Counted from the stretch's first letter, positions 44,326-53,079 are shown. The stretch is 57,228 nucleotides of DNA from Oscillatoriales cyanobacterium RM2_1_1 (GCA_012033335.1 JAAURB010000023.1:1-57228); one strand, 5' to 3'. Notes: generated from the letters alone by a model not told the origin. Numbers and translations are program-made.

Positions 44326-44763
44326 ATGATCATGAAATTATCAGAGCAGTTAGTCAGCGTTTGTGATATGTCGTCTGATGTCGAGATTGTGAAAAGCCAG
44401 GTTCCGTTGAACGATGTCCTGGATTCCGGATATGACGAAGGACTTGATTTTGCCTTTGACTGTCATAGTTACTATGCCTATGTGCGAATTGTACAGGTTC
44501 AGAATTTGGGCAACAGAATTAGAATCATTTTAATCGATGGATCTGATTCTCCAGTCAAGAAAATGATTCGAGAGATGTACGAGCAGGGAGTCAACTGGGT
44601 ACAGTGGTTACAGCAACGCCAAGCCCGGGCTGCAGAAATCGGTTATCCGGTCATGGGATATTACTGTATCAACCACATTGTTCAGGGAGATAGCTATCTG
44701 GGGCAATCCTGGGTTGAAGCTTGCCAAAAGCTAGTCAATGCGGGGTTGATGTCTGAGGGTTAA
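44326..44763 (+). CDS. Hypothetical protein, 145 residues
   Basis: A soluble, acidic protein I do not recognise. There is no signal peptide or membrane helix. It is Tyr/Asp-rich in the first half (VLDSGYDEGLDFAFDCHSYYAYVRI), followed by an alternating beta pattern (IRIILIDGSDSPVKKMI) and a helix with WVQWLQQRQARAAEIG. Two starts are possible, ATG 44326 and ATG 44332. Codon use resembles that of its neighbours, which supports a real gene. It stands alone, upstream of the partial MITE and zinc-ribbon gene. Confidence 0.65.
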   Translation: MIMKLSEQLVSVCDMSSDVEIVKSQVPLNDVLDSGYDEGLDFAFDCHSYYAYVRIVQVQNLGNRIRIILIDGSDSPVKKMIREMYEQGVNWVQWLQQRQARAAEIGYPVMGYYCINHIVQGDSYLGQSWVEACQKLVNAGLMSEG

Positions 44764-44981
44764 AATCGTTTCCCGTATTCAGTTAGTTGTCGTTCACTCC
44801 CTCATTAAGCAATGCCGAAATCTCCTGTGATTAGTGAGGAGAGTTTCAATGTTGGAGTATTGGCAAGTAGATAGCTAAAGCCAAGTAGATCAATTATTCT
44901 ACTTTCCTGACCTCCAAGCTGAACAGTTTGGGGGCCTTTTAATTTTGAAAAGGAGTTTTCTACAGCATTTCTCCTGCTGCT

Positions 44982-45047
44982 CGAGTAGGGCGGTGCCCCC
45001 TTCACCCCCCCCCCATCAATTTTCTGATTAATTGCGTCAAGCTACTT
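44982..45047 (-). mobile_element. MITE-like element M1, copy 4 (partial)
   Basis: Only one half is present: GGCGGTGCCCCCTTCACCCC through ATCAATTTTCTGATTAATTG to GCGTCAAGCTACTT at 45047, matching copies 2 and 3. It ends 15 bases before the GTG of the zinc-ribbon gene, so it probably contributes to that gene's 5' leader. An unusual run of 10 C lies at 45005-45014. Confidence 0.65.
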
Positions 45048-45062
45048 AAAAACCATTGAATT

Positions 45063-45240
45063 GTGAAAAGACTCAGAAAAAAATCTTGCACAATCTGCCA
45101 ACAATTCCAATCCATGCTCTATCGAGTGAAATATGATTCATCAGGTGAATGGCGCTTTGTCTGTTCTGATTGTTGGGGAACCATTGGCCAGCATAACCCT
45201 GATTACATCTATGGCGGCACCTGGAAAGCCCAGAAATAAA
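45063..45240 (+). CDS. Small cyanobacterial zinc-ribbon protein, interrupted by a +1 frameshift
   Basis: 58 residues when repaired. The first part reads SCTICQQFQSMLYRVKYDSSGEWRFVCSDCW: two CxxC pairs spaced as in a zinc ribbon. After GGGG at 45175-45178 the frame is lost. Removing one G gives CWETIGQHNPDYIYGGTWKAQK up to the TAA at 45238-45240. This matches a pattern I know from short cyanobacterial proteins (CPNCW....NP.Y.YGGTWKA), so I take it as a real gene with an extra base. The start is taken as GTG 45063. The function is unknown; nucleic-acid or protein binding is usual for such ribbons. Confidence 0.7.
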
Positions 45241-45485
45241 AACCTATGATTACTCTTTGAATTCTGACTGAATTTTTAAACCCTGGTTTCCCAGAACTGA
45301 TGTTTTTGGTTATTGGCATTTCGACCCTGAATTTGTATCTCAAGCAACCAATTTTACACAAGGTTTACCTAGGCTGCAGAACTCTTTTCGGTTTCTTTAC
45401 CTATTCTTCTATCCGGATTTGTATGTTGGGAATAGGAAAGTAACAGACATCCAGTTTTCCTGATGTAGAGTGAGTTGAGAATACT

Positions 45486-45746
45486 ATGATTACTTTAGTT
45501 GCTAAATTGTGTGCGCCCCTAGGAAAACAGCTTGATGATCTACAAATTGACAATCCTAAACTCGCCCTTTTTCTTTATAGAGTTATTCCCGGTCAGTGCC
45601 CGTTTGAACGGGAAGTCAAGCTCTGGGGCTATACCCTGGTGCGAATTCCGCCCCTGTGTAAGTTGAACCCCCTCTATGAACAGGTCGTTGGTCTACGGTT
45701 CCGGGCCATGTGCTATCTCGTGGATCAATGTGGAATGACCGTTTGA
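45486..45746 (+). CDS. Small protein with a Mo-dependent nitrogenase C-terminal-like domain
   Basis: An 86-residue protein. The pattern ...PGQCPFEREVKLWGYTLVRIPPLCKLNPLYEQVVGLRFRAMCYL is that of Pfam Mo-nitro_C (split here for length: PGQCPFEREVKLWG, IPPLCKLNPLYEQ, GLRFRAMCYL). The domain was named from a C-terminal extension of nitrogenase, but short stand-alone versions occur widely in cyanobacteria that do not fix nitrogen. No nif genes are in the window. It is cysteine-containing and soluble. The ATG at 45486 follows GTTGAGAATACT with no strong ribosome site. Confidence 0.8.
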   Translation: MITLVAKLCAPLGKQLDDLQIDNPKLALFLYRVIPGQCPFEREVKLWGYTLVRIPPLCKLNPLYEQVVGLRFRAMCYLVDQCGMTV

Positions 45747-45849
45747 GTGACAAGGCCCTTCAGTATTTGCCCCTGTCTTCCTCGATCTATATCCCCATGA
45801 CGCGGATCTTTTGCTACGGTTGTAGCCAGTAGAGTTGACCTTCAAAATC

Positions 45850-46047
45850 ATGACAGTGCAATTGAAAGTTCCCAGTATGGTCTGTGATGGCTGTGTAAAT
45901 ACCGTTACCCAGGCAATCAAAAATCTTGATTCAAGCGCCACAGTTGAGATAAACTTACGAACCAAGCAGGTTATGGTTGAGGGAAAGCCGTCCGAATCTG
46001 AGGTCAAGCAGGCCATTGTCGATGTGGGCCATATCATTGAGGACTGA
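45850..46047 (+). CDS. Heavy-metal-associated (HMA) domain protein, copper chaperone-like
   Basis: A 65-residue ferredoxin-fold HMA protein from the ATG at 45850. The metal site MVCDGC matches MxCxxC, followed by VNTVTQAIKNLDSSATVEINL and VEGKPSESEVKQAIVDVGH. It resembles Atx1/CopZ copper chaperones, which pass Cu(I) to P-type ATPases such as PacS/CtaA of thylakoids. The conserved His or Tyr in loop 5 that tunes copper release is replaced by the G-H region at the C terminus (DVGHIIED). No copper ATPase is adjacent. The stop codon is followed within 5 bases by a 14 bp tandem array. Confidence 0.88.
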   Translation: MTVQLKVPSMVCDGCVNTVTQAIKNLDSSATVEINLRTKQVMVEGKPSESEVKQAIVDVGHIIED

Positions 46048-46051
46048 CTTT

Positions 46052-46104
46052 CAGGAATTTATTTCCAGGAATTTATTTCCAGGAATTTATCTTCAGGAAT
46101 TTAA
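46052..46104. repeat. Short tandem repeat, 14 bp unit, 3.8 copies
   Basis: CAGGAATTTATTTC at 46052-46065 and 46066-46079, a variant unit at 46080-46093, and CAGGAATTTAA to 46104. It lies directly after the HMA gene stop. Confidence 0.9.
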
Positions 46105-46195
46105 AGTCAAGACTCTAACGTTCAGCGGTTGTGCTGTAGATTTTTTTCAACCATATATATGGATTGTATAGATTTATCTTTGAACAAACGGACTG

Positions 46196-47224
46196 ATGCT
46201 GACCTCAAACCGTTCTCTGCCTATTCCACCGCACTTTAACCCGGAAACGGTTCAGGAGGTCTGGCCCGTGCCCTATCAACAAAGGGCTGAAGCCGCTGCA
46301 GTCTGGGCAAAGCAGCACAACATTCAAGCTGCCGTCCATGATTCAATCCAAACTTGTTTACTGTTGATCGATGTCCAAAATACCTTTTGTATTCCAGGTT
46401 TTGAACTGTTTGTCGGAGGCCGCTCAGGGGTTGGGGCAGTCAAAGATAATCAGCGCCTCTGCGAATTAATCTATCGCCATCTGGGATCGATTAGCCAGAT
46501 TATTGCAACCCTAGATACCCATACGGCACTCCAGATTTTTCACCCAATTTTTTGGATCAATTCCCAGGGAGAACACCCCGTACCAACGGCTACGTTGATT
46601 CAGTTTGAACAGGTTCAGAGTGGCTTTTGGCAGGTGAATCCGGCGATCGCCAGGACTCTAGGGCTCAACCCAAAAACCCTGCAACGTTATGCAATCCACT
46701 ACACCTGGCAACTCAGCCAGGCTGGCAAGTTTCCCCTGACGGTCTGGCCCTACCATTCCATGTTGGGGGGAATTGGTCACGCCCTTGTTTCTGCGGTGGA
46801 AGAGGCTATTTTCTTCCATACAGTGGCTCGCCATAGTCAAGCCCAGTTTGAGTTAAAAGGCAATCATCCCCTTACGGAGAACTATTCTGTATTGCAGCCG
46901 GAGGTGCTTCAGGATCTAGATGGTCAACCCGTCGGCACTAAAAACTCGCAGCTCGTGGAGAAATTGCTCAGCTTTGATCAAATTTGGATTGCGGGTCAGG
47001 CCAAGAGCCACTGTGTCGCCTGGACGATTGCGGATTTGTTGAATGAGATGCACGCTCAAGATCCTACCCTGGTTGAAAAAGTTTATCTGCTGGAGGATTG
47101 CACCTCTCCCGTTGTTGTTCCAGGGGTAATCGATTACACTGAGCAGGCAGATACAGCCTTTGAACGTTTTGCAGCGGCAGGAATGCATCGAGTCACGGTG
47201 GGTGAATCAATTATTGGTGGGTGA
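46196..47224 (+). CDS. Isochorismatase-family cysteine hydrolase
   Basis: 342 residues, longer than the ~200 of most members. The catalytic triad can be placed: Asp D59 in [10 protein letters not shown], a Lys in the middle of the fold, and nucleophile Cys C273 in [25 protein letters not shown] and [16 protein letters not shown] (metal-binding His region) look like nicotinamidase/isochorismatase-type hydrolases. A 50-residue N-terminal extension precedes the fold. Possible substrates include nicotinamide and other amides, and the sequence alone does not choose. It precedes ureE by 36 bp, so the two may share a transcript. Confidence 0.82.
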   Translation: MLTSNRSLPIPPHFNPETVQEVWPVPYQQRAEAAAVWAKQHNIQAAVHDSIQTCLLLIDVQNTFCIPGFELFVGGRSGVGAVKDNQRLCELIYRHLGSISQIIATLDTHTALQIFHPIFWINSQGEHPVPTATLIQFEQVQSGFWQVNPAIARTLGLNPKTLQRYAIHYTWQLSQAGKFPLTVWPYHSMLGGIGHALVSAVEEAIFFHTVARHSQAQFELKGNHPLTENYSVLQPEVLQDLDGQPVGTKNSQLVEKLLSFDQIWIAGQAKSHCVAWTIADLLNEMHAQDPTLVEKVYLLEDCTSPVVVPGVIDYTEQADTAFERFAAAGMHRVTVGESIIGG

Positions 47225-47259
47225 ATTGTTAGGGGGTTAACTATAAAGTCCTGCGGAAA

Positions 47260-47697
47260 ATGGTATTGGTATTTACTCAGCGGTTAACCCGTTCGACCCC
47301 GTTAAAAGCAGATCTGATCCTGGCTTTGACGGCGGAACAGCGCCTCCGGGGCTATCAAAAGATCAGTTTATCAGATCATCCAGCCATCTACTTGCGTCTG
47401 CCTCGGGGCATTGTATTGGGGGAAGGAGATTTGTTGCAGTCTGAGGATCAAGGAGCGATCGCCCGGATTGTTGCCAAGCCTGAACCCGTGGTCACGGTGA
47501 CTGCGGCTAATTCCCTGGATTTATTGCGGGCCGCCTATCATCTAGGAAATCGTCATGTTGCCTTAGAAATTACTGAAACCTATCTGCGATTTTCTCCGGA
47601 TGCAGTGTTGCAGTCCATGGTAATGCAGTTGGGGTTATCAATTCAGGAGGAAATTGTCCCGTTAAATCCCGAACGGGGGGCCTATGATCATCATTAA
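47260..47697 (+). CDS. ureE: Urease accessory protein UreE
   Basis: A 145-residue nickel metallochaperone that delivers Ni2+ to the urease active site. The N-terminal peptide-binding domain (LRLPRGIVLGEGDLLQSE) and the C-terminal domain (KPEPVVTVTAANSLDLLRAAYHLGNRH, with the nickel-binding His) are complete. The chain ends GAYDHH, where homologues have a short His-containing tail. Its TAA stop overlaps the first bases of MITE M1 copy 5, so the original tail may have been cut. No other ure gene is present; cyanobacterial urease genes are often scattered. It is 36 bp after the isochorismatase-like gene. Confidence 0.9.
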   Translation: MVLVFTQRLTRSTPLKADLILALTAEQRLRGYQKISLSDHPAIYLRLPRGIVLGEGDLLQSEDQGAIARIVAKPEPVVTVTAANSLDLLRAAYHLGNRHVALEITETYLRFSPDAVLQSMVMQLGLSIQEEIVPLNPERGAYDHH

Positions 47698-47735
47698 GTA
47701 CCTTGACACAATTAGTTAGAAGATTGATGGGGGGA
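47696..47735 (+). mobile_element. MITE-like element M1, copy 5 (partial)
   Basis: AAGTACCTTGACACAATTAG then TTAGAAGATTGATGGGGG matches the left end of copy 2 and the reverse of copy 3. The remaining part is lost. Its first two bases form the end of the ureE TAA stop codon. Confidence 0.6.
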
Positions 47736-47817
47736 GTATGTCACGTAACCCAATGCCAAGCTGAGGGACATATTCTGGCTTTGCCCGACTCATCACCAAC
47801 CCATTCTATAACCAGTC

Positions 47818-48768
47818 GTGAGCTACCAGTTTCAATTTCGCCCCTATCAACATCCCTTCAAGCAACCGCTCAAAACTCATCATGGCGTTTGGTCAGTCAG
47901 AGCAGGAATTTTGTTGCAGTTGACAGATGCTATCGGTCGAGTCGCCTGGGGAGAGATTGCCCCCTTGAGCGGGTTTGGTTCAGAGACCTTGGAACAGGCT
48001 CTCTGCTTTTGCCAGCAGTTGCCCCCGCAAATCAACCAGGAGATCATCACGACAATTCCCAATACTCTGCCTGCCTGTCAGTTTGGGTTTGAGTCAGCCT
48101 GGGAAGCCTTGAACCCATCCCAGCCTGAAACTGTGTCCGCTGTACCCTTGAGCTATAGTGGGCTATTATCCGCTGGGGAATTGGCCCTAAATCAGTGGCC
48201 GGATTTGTTTCGTCAGGGCTACCGCACCTTCAAATGGAAAATTGCAGTGGCTCCGATTGCCGAGGAATTAGAGATTCTAGATCGGTTGATTCAGGGGATG
48301 AAATCTCCAGGTTTGGACTTGAAACTGCGACTTGATGCCAATGGGGGGCTGACTTTTTCCCAGGCTCAGGAATGGCTGCGGGTTGGTGATGGGTGCAATC
48401 GGGGGGCATCGGTTCAACTGGAATTTCTTGAACAACCCCTGCCCCCGAGGGAATTTGAGGAATTGCTAGCCCTGGGTTCCAGTTACAGGACTCCTATCGC
48501 TCTGGATGAATCCGTGGCCACCCTATCCCAACTCCAAGCCTGCTATGCCAGGGGCTGGCGAGGAATTTTTGTCATCAAACCGGCGATCGCCGGTTCTCCA
48601 AGCCAGCTCAGGCAATTCTGCAAAACCCACCGGATTGATGGGGTATTTTCCTCCGTGTTTGAGACCTCAATTGGTCGCAATGCGATTCTAAAACTTGCCC
48701 AGGAATTATCCAACCCCCAGCGGGCCATTGGATTTGGAGTGAGTCACTGGTTAGAAGTGGATCCTTGA
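47818..48768 (+). CDS. menC: o-Succinylbenzoate synthase
   Basis: A 316-residue enolase-superfamily enzyme that dehydrates SHCHC to o-succinylbenzoate in phylloquinone (vitamin K1) synthesis, the photosystem I quinone. The start is GTG at 47818: SYQFQFRPYQHPFKQPLKTH matches the family. Catalytic residues lie in the KWKIAV Lys region, LRLDANGGLT (Asp), LEFLEQPLP (Glu), IALDESVA (Asp) and FVIKPAIAG (Lys). The C-terminal SSVFETSIGRNAIL is intact. No other men gene is nearby. It follows MITE copy 5 by 82 bp. Confidence 0.95.
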   Translation: MSYQFQFRPYQHPFKQPLKTHHGVWSVRAGILLQLTDAIGRVAWGEIAPLSGFGSETLEQALCFCQQLPPQINQEIITTIPNTLPACQFGFESAWEALNPSQPETVSAVPLSYSGLLSAGELALNQWPDLFRQGYRTFKWKIAVAPIAEELEILDRLIQGMKSPGLDLKLRLDANGGLTFSQAQEWLRVGDGCNRGASVQLEFLEQPLPPREFEELLALGSSYRTPIALDESVATLSQLQACYARGWRGIFVIKPAIAGSPSQLRQFCKTHRIDGVFSSVFETSIGRNAILKLAQELSNPQRAIGFGVSHWLEVDP

Positions 48769-48851
48769 ACTTAGTGCCCCAAATTTTCGTCACAATAGCA
48801 ACAGCAGACTTGCAATATCATTGCGATATCAGTGAACCAAGATTTGAAGCC

Positions 48852-48900
48852 AGGGTCAAACTTTCAGGGCAAACTTTAGGGCAAGAGCTAGGGCAAATCT
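48852..48900. repeat. Short tandem repeat, about 12 bp unit
   Basis: Units resembling AGGGCAAACTTT are repeated about four times with drift (CAGGGTCAAACTTTC, AGGGCAAACTTT, AGGGCAAGAGCT, AGGGCAAATCTT), in the menC/DUF928 gap. Confidence 0.6.
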
Positions 48901-48983
48901 TGCCGGTTGGGGAATAGTCATCTGAAACCCTAACAGTCTCAAGCGTAGTTAGACATGATTTGAATTAACTTTGAGGAAATACT

Positions 48984-49748
48984 ATGGTCTGGCAATTATC
49001 ACCAAAATTATCACCAATATCGCATACCTTGATTGGTATAGTTGCGATCGCCGCCCTAGGTTGGGTTCAGCTTTCCCTCCCAGCCATGAGCTTAGAGTTT
49101 CCACCTTCACCGAATCGCGGCAAGCCCTCCAATACTGCTGGAGGGGGGACTCGGGGAGGCCCAGAAAGTGAAAATCAGGTTTGTACAACCGGGGATATTC
49201 CCCTGACAGCCCTGGTTCCCCCTGAGGATGAAAAAGTTACTACCATCAGCGCCAATCCTGAGTTTTTCACCTATGTCCCCCAAACAACAGCAAAACAAGC
49301 TCAGTTTTTGGTGGTAGATGAGGCCGGGGATGCGGTCTATGAAAGCACCTTTGACCTGCCGGGGGAGGCTGGAATTGTCACCGTTGGCTTACCTGAGCGA
49401 GTCAACTTAGAAGTGGATCAATCCTACACCTGGCAGTTTATTGTGTTGTGCAATCCTAATGCCCCGGAGGATGTTGAGTTTGTCCAGGGAGAAATCACCC
49501 GCACTACCTTGAGTCAGGAACTCAGAACCCAACTGAATTTGGCTCAAGCTCCCCTGGAAAAAGCTGAACTCCTGGCCAAAGAGCGGGTCTGGTTTGATAC
49601 CTTGATGATGATGGCTCAATTGCGGGAATCCAATCAAACGGAGTGGGAACAGTTGCTCAAGTCAGTAGACTTAGAAAAATTGACAACAGCTCCCCTAACT
49701 TCCTGCTGCACAACCGAGGAAAAATCAGAAGAAAAACCAACCCCATAG
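48984..49748 (+). CDS. DUF928 domain-containing exported protein
   Basis: 254 residues: a signal peptide of about 35 residues (hydrophobic IGIVAIAALGWVQLSLPAMS), a low-complexity Gly/Pro segment, then a DUF928 domain from about residue 65. PLTALVPPEDEKVTTISANPEFFTYVP is the diagnostic block (split: LTALVPPEDEKV, ANPEFFTYVP), followed by a Trp-containing beta sandwich (YTWQFIVLCNPN). A conserved C-terminal helix (LAKERVWFDTLMMMAQLRE) follows. DUF928 proteins are cyanobacterial, of unknown function, and very often sit beside CHASE2 sensor genes, as here (90 bp ahead of the cyclase). It is probably a periplasmic partner of CHASE2 sensors; this is context-based inference. Confidence 0.88.
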   Translation: MVWQLSPKLSPISHTLIGIVAIAALGWVQLSLPAMSLEFPPSPNRGKPSNTAGGGTRGGPESENQVCTTGDIPLTALVPPEDEKVTTISANPEFFTYVPQTTAKQAQFLVVDEAGDAVYESTFDLPGEAGIVTVGLPERVNLEVDQSYTWQFIVLCNPNAPEDVEFVQGEITRTTLSQELRTQLNLAQAPLEKAELLAKERVWFDTLMMMAQLRESNQTEWEQLLKSVDLEKLTTAPLTSCCTTEEKSEEKPTP

Positions 49749-49837
49749 TCTGTTTTACAGTTATTCTATCCGGGGCATTCTCTCCAGTTTACCTTCATCG
49801 GTTGACTCTCACTGTTCAACTCTGACGTTCAATCCCC

Positions 49838-52099
49838 TTGATCAGACCTCTCTGGACAACCTGGAAACAAAAAGCCTGGGAATGGCGTGGCGTTTGGATC
49901 GCCACCCCCTCCATAACGGTGTTGATTCTCCTGCTTCGCCTTTGTGGGGTGCTAGAGGCGTTAGAGTGGTCAATTTTTGATCAATACATGCGATGGCGGC
50001 CCTCGGAACCCGCCAGTCAGCGAATTGTCCTAGTGGGGCTGGATGAGGCTGATATGCAATATATCGGCCAGGGTTATGTGGCTGACCAGGTCTATGCCCG
50101 GTTGCTGCAGAAGTTGATTGCCATGGAACCCCGGGCAATTGGGCTAGACATCTACCGAGATTTGCCTTATGAGCCCGGCCATCAGGCACTCATAGAGATT
50201 TTCACCACAACGGAAAACCTGATTGGGATTGAAAAAGTGGTGGGCGATCGCCTCCGTCAAGCCGTTGCCGCTCCCCCAGCTCTGAAGCAAACCGGACGGG
50301 TGGCCGCCAATGATTTATTGCTGGACAAGGACAACACCGTGCGCCGGGCCATTCTCACCCAGGAGAATGAAAATGGAGAAACCTTCTATAGTTTTGGTTT
50401 GTATCTGGCGATGTTCTATCTGGATGCCGTCGGAATTGCCCCCCAGGTGATCGAGGGCACCGACAACTGGTGGCAGTTCGGTCAGATGATTTTTAAACCC
50501 TTTGAGACCAATGATGGGGGCTATATCCGGGCCGATGCCGGGGGATATCAGGTGTTTTTGAATTACCGGAGTCGTCCTGGGTCTCCGTTTCAAATGGTGT
50601 CCTATCGGGATATTTTAGAGGATCGAGTTCCGGCCTCTTGGGGGCGCGATCGCCTGATTTTGATTGGTGCTGTAGGAGAGAGCTTCCAGGATCTATTTGC
50701 CACCCCTTTTACCCTGTCTGCGGATCAACGGATGTCCGGGGTAGAAATTCATGCCAATGTGGCCAGTCAGATTATTGATGCGGCTTTGGACAATCGTCCC
50801 CTGATCAAAACCTGGTCAGAACCCCAGGAATGGCTATGGATCTTGCTCTGGTCAGGCATTGGGGCGGCTTTGACCTGGACAATTCGTTCCACCAGCCATG
50901 TCCGTCGCTTTTTACTCCGACAGATTGGCCTATTCAGTCTGGCCACAGCCACCCTGGGAGGAACAACCTATCTGGCTTTTTTGAGTGGTTGGTGGTTGCC
51001 GGTGGTTCCGGCTTTTCTGGCCCTATCGGGATCGGCGATCGCCATTACGGCCTATGTGGCCCGCAGCGCCGCCGATATTCGCAAAACCTTTGGGCGCTAT
51101 CTCAGCGATGAAATTGTTGCCACCCTGCTCGAAAGTCCCGAGGGCTTGAGAATGGGGGGAGAGCGGCGAAAAATCACAATTCTCACCTCGGACTTGCGGG
51201 GATTTACCGCCCTTTCAGAACGGCTATCGCCAGAGGAAGTGGTCAAAGTCTTGAACTTTTATCTATCCCAAATGGCTGATGTGATTACGGCCTATCAGGG
51301 GACGATTGATGAATTCATGGGGGACGGGATTTTAGTGTTGTTTGGGGCACCGACGCAACGGGTAGATGACCCGGAACGGGCCGTGGCCTGTGCGATCGCC
51401 ATGCAGCTCAAAATGAACGAAGTCAATCAGCAGCTTGAAGAGTGGGATTTGAATGCTTTAGAAATGGGAATTGGCATCAATACCGGGGAAGTTGTGGTCG
51501 GCAATTTGGGCTCGGAAAAGCGCACCAAATATGGCGTGGTCGGCAGTCAGGTGAACCTGACCTATCGCATCGAATCCTATACCACCGGTGGTCAGATTAT
51601 CATCTCAGAATCAACCCTCAAAGCCGCCGGAGCAGAAATCATAGAGGTAGAGAGCAAAAAATTAGTGCAACCGAAGGGGGTAAAGCAGCCCATCTATATT
51701 TATGAAGTGGGGGGCATTCAAGGAACCCATAACTTATCCATACAAAAAGAAGCAGAAATTTTCTTCCCAATTCCCCAAGCTCTCCCCCTGCAATACACCA
51801 TTCTAGAGGGCAAACATGTGGGGGAGAATTTATTTACCGGGCAGATTTTAGAACTTTCCACTAAAGGGGGGTTGATTCAAGCGGAGGGTGGAGACAATGC
51901 CCTGCCGATTGTTTTGACCAATATTAAAATTAATCTCCAACTCCAATCCCCAGACCTGCGAGAAGATGTCTATGCCAAAGCCTTAGATAAACCCGCAGAA
52001 AATGGCAGATTTTATATTCGATTTACCGCCAAGCCCCCGGCCATCGAAGCCCAATTGCAAGAACTTTATCATCAGGCCCAGAAAGTAGCCCAGCCGTGA
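49838..52099 (+). CDS. CHASE2-domain class III nucleotide cyclase
   Basis: 753 residues. It has an N-terminal membrane helix (~22-40), an extracytoplasmic CHASE2 sensor (~45-320), and three membrane helices (~330-415). The class III cyclase domain (~445-620) has metal-binding D452 and D496 and transition-state N573 and R577. A C-terminal beta-rich extension (~640-750, ILELSTKGGLIQAEGG) resembles PilZ. At the two purine-selecting positions it has E492 (IDEFMGDG, where adenylate cyclases have Lys) and G566 (KYGVVG, where they have Asp or Thr). Glu at the first position is the guanylate-cyclase choice. The start is a TTG at 49838 because the frame has a stop at 49823 and no ATG precedes the first helix. 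It is probably co-expressed with the DUF928 gene. Confidence 0.9.
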   Translation: MIRPLWTTWKQKAWEWRGVWIATPSITVLILLLRLCGVLEALEWSIFDQYMRWRPSEPASQRIVLVGLDEADMQYIGQGYVADQVYARLLQKLIAMEPRAIGLDIYRDLPYEPGHQALIEIFTTTENLIGIEKVVGDRLRQAVAAPPALKQTGRVAANDLLLDKDNTVRRAILTQENENGETFYSFGLYLAMFYLDAVGIAPQVIEGTDNWWQFGQMIFKPFETNDGGYIRADAGGYQVFLNYRSRPGSPFQMVSYRDILEDRVPASWGRDRLILIGAVGESFQDLFATPFTLSADQRMSGVEIHANVASQIIDAALDNRPLIKTWSEPQEWLWILLWSGIGAALTWTIRSTSHVRRFLLRQIGLFSLATATLGGTTYLAFLSGWWLPVVPAFLALSGSAIAITAYVARSAADIRKTFGRYLSDEIVATLLESPEGLRMGGERRKITILTSDLRGFTALSERLSPEEVVKVLNFYLSQMADVITAYQGTIDEFMGDGILVLFGAPTQRVDDPERAVACAIAMQLKMNEVNQQLEEWDLNALEMGIGINTGEVVVGNLGSEKRTKYGVVGSQVNLTYRIESYTTGGQIIISESTLKAAGAEIIEVESKKLVQPKGVKQPIYIYEVGGIQGTHNLSIQKEAEIFFPIPQALPLQYTILEGKHVGENLFTGQILELSTKGGLIQAEGGDNALPIVLTNIKINLQLQSPDLREDVYAKALDKPAENGRFYIRFTAKPPAIEAQLQELYHQAQKVAQP

Positions 52100-52245
52100 G
52101 CTTAAGCGTTCAAATCCCCCAGTTCCGAAATTGGGAAATCCTGAAGGAATTTGCTATTTCAGGTACCTGAGATTGAGTTAATTAGATTACAATATTGAAC
52201 TCAACCTCCCATCTTGACTTAACATCCTCACTGAACCAGTCCCGC

Positions 52246-53079
52246 ATGAGAATTCTTAATCATCTACTGCCCAAACCACCCCAGCCTGCTGTTCCCCAAA
52301 TCAAAAAGGGCCGCCGGGGAATCCACCTCAAATCTTCCCAGGAAATTGAGATCATGCGACAGGCTACCCGGATCGTTGCCACAGTGTTGAAAGAAATCGC
52401 TGAACGGGTGCAGCCGGGAATGACCACAGGAGATCTGGATACCTATGCCGAACGACGAATTCGAGACATGGGAGCAACCCCTAGTTTCAAGGGATATCAC
52501 GGTTTCCCCGGTTCAATCTGTGCCTGTATCAACAATGAAGTGGTTCATGGGATTCCCAATCGCCGCAAGGTAATTCGCACAGGGGATGTCTTGAAGGTTG
52601 ATACGGGCGCTTATTTTCAGGGATTTCATGGGGATTCCTGTATTACCATTCCCGTGGTCGAAGTTGCCCCGGAAGCAGCCCGGTTGATTCGAGTGGCGGA
52701 GGAAACTTTATACAAAGGCATTGAGCAGGTTAAAGCTGGAGCATGCTTGATGGATATTGCCGCTGCCATTCAGGACTATGCTCAAGCCCATAACTATCAG
52801 ATCGTAGAAGAATTCACCGGTCATGGGGTTGGTCGGAATCTCCACGAGGAACCGGCTGTATTTAACGTTCGGACTTACGACTTACCCAATGTCAAGCTCA
52901 AGGCGGGGATGACCCTGGCCATCGAGCCAATTCTGAATCAGGGTTCGCGGTTTACCCGGATTTTGCCGGATCGGTGGACAGCAGTTACCATAGACAATGC
53001 CCTTTCAGCCCAATTTGAACATACAGTGTTAGTGACTGAAGCTGGATACGAAATTCTAACGGATCGCTCCCTGGTTTAG
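52246..53079 (+). CDS. map: Methionine aminopeptidase, type I
   Basis: 277 residues from the ATG at 52246; the frame is open upstream to a TTG at 52195, but [14 protein letters not shown] looks like a natural N terminus. It removes N-terminal Met from nascent proteins, using two metal ions. Ligand regions: [20 protein letters not shown] (two Asp), [15 protein letters not shown] (His), [11 protein letters not shown] (Glu), and [16 protein letters not shown] (Glu). There is a short basic N-terminal extension and no SEC-C zinc motif. Cyanobacteria carry several map paralogues. It lies 134 bp before trpB. Confidence 0.96.
   Translation: MRILNHLLPKPPQPAVPQIKKGRRGIHLKSSQEIEIMRQATRIVATVLKEIAERVQPGMTTGDLDTYAERRIRDMGATPSFKGYHGFPGSICACINNEVVHGIPNRRKVIRTGDVLKVDTGAYFQGFHGDSCITIPVVEVAPEAARLIRVAEETLYKGIEQVKAGACLMDIAAAIQDYAQAHNYQIVEEFTGHGVGRNLHEEPAVFNVRTYDLPNVKLKAGMTLAIEPILNQGSRFTRILPDRWTAVTIDNALSAQFEHTVLVTEAGYEILTDRSLV

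Noticed and set aside
45486-45746. Evidence for nitrogen fixation
   Set aside because: Stand-alone Mo-nitro_C proteins are widespread in non-fixing cyanobacteria, and no nif gene is in the window.
47703-48092. 129-codon frame overlapping menC
   Set aside because: It overlaps menC in another frame and has no family features; the part before menC does not resemble UreF.
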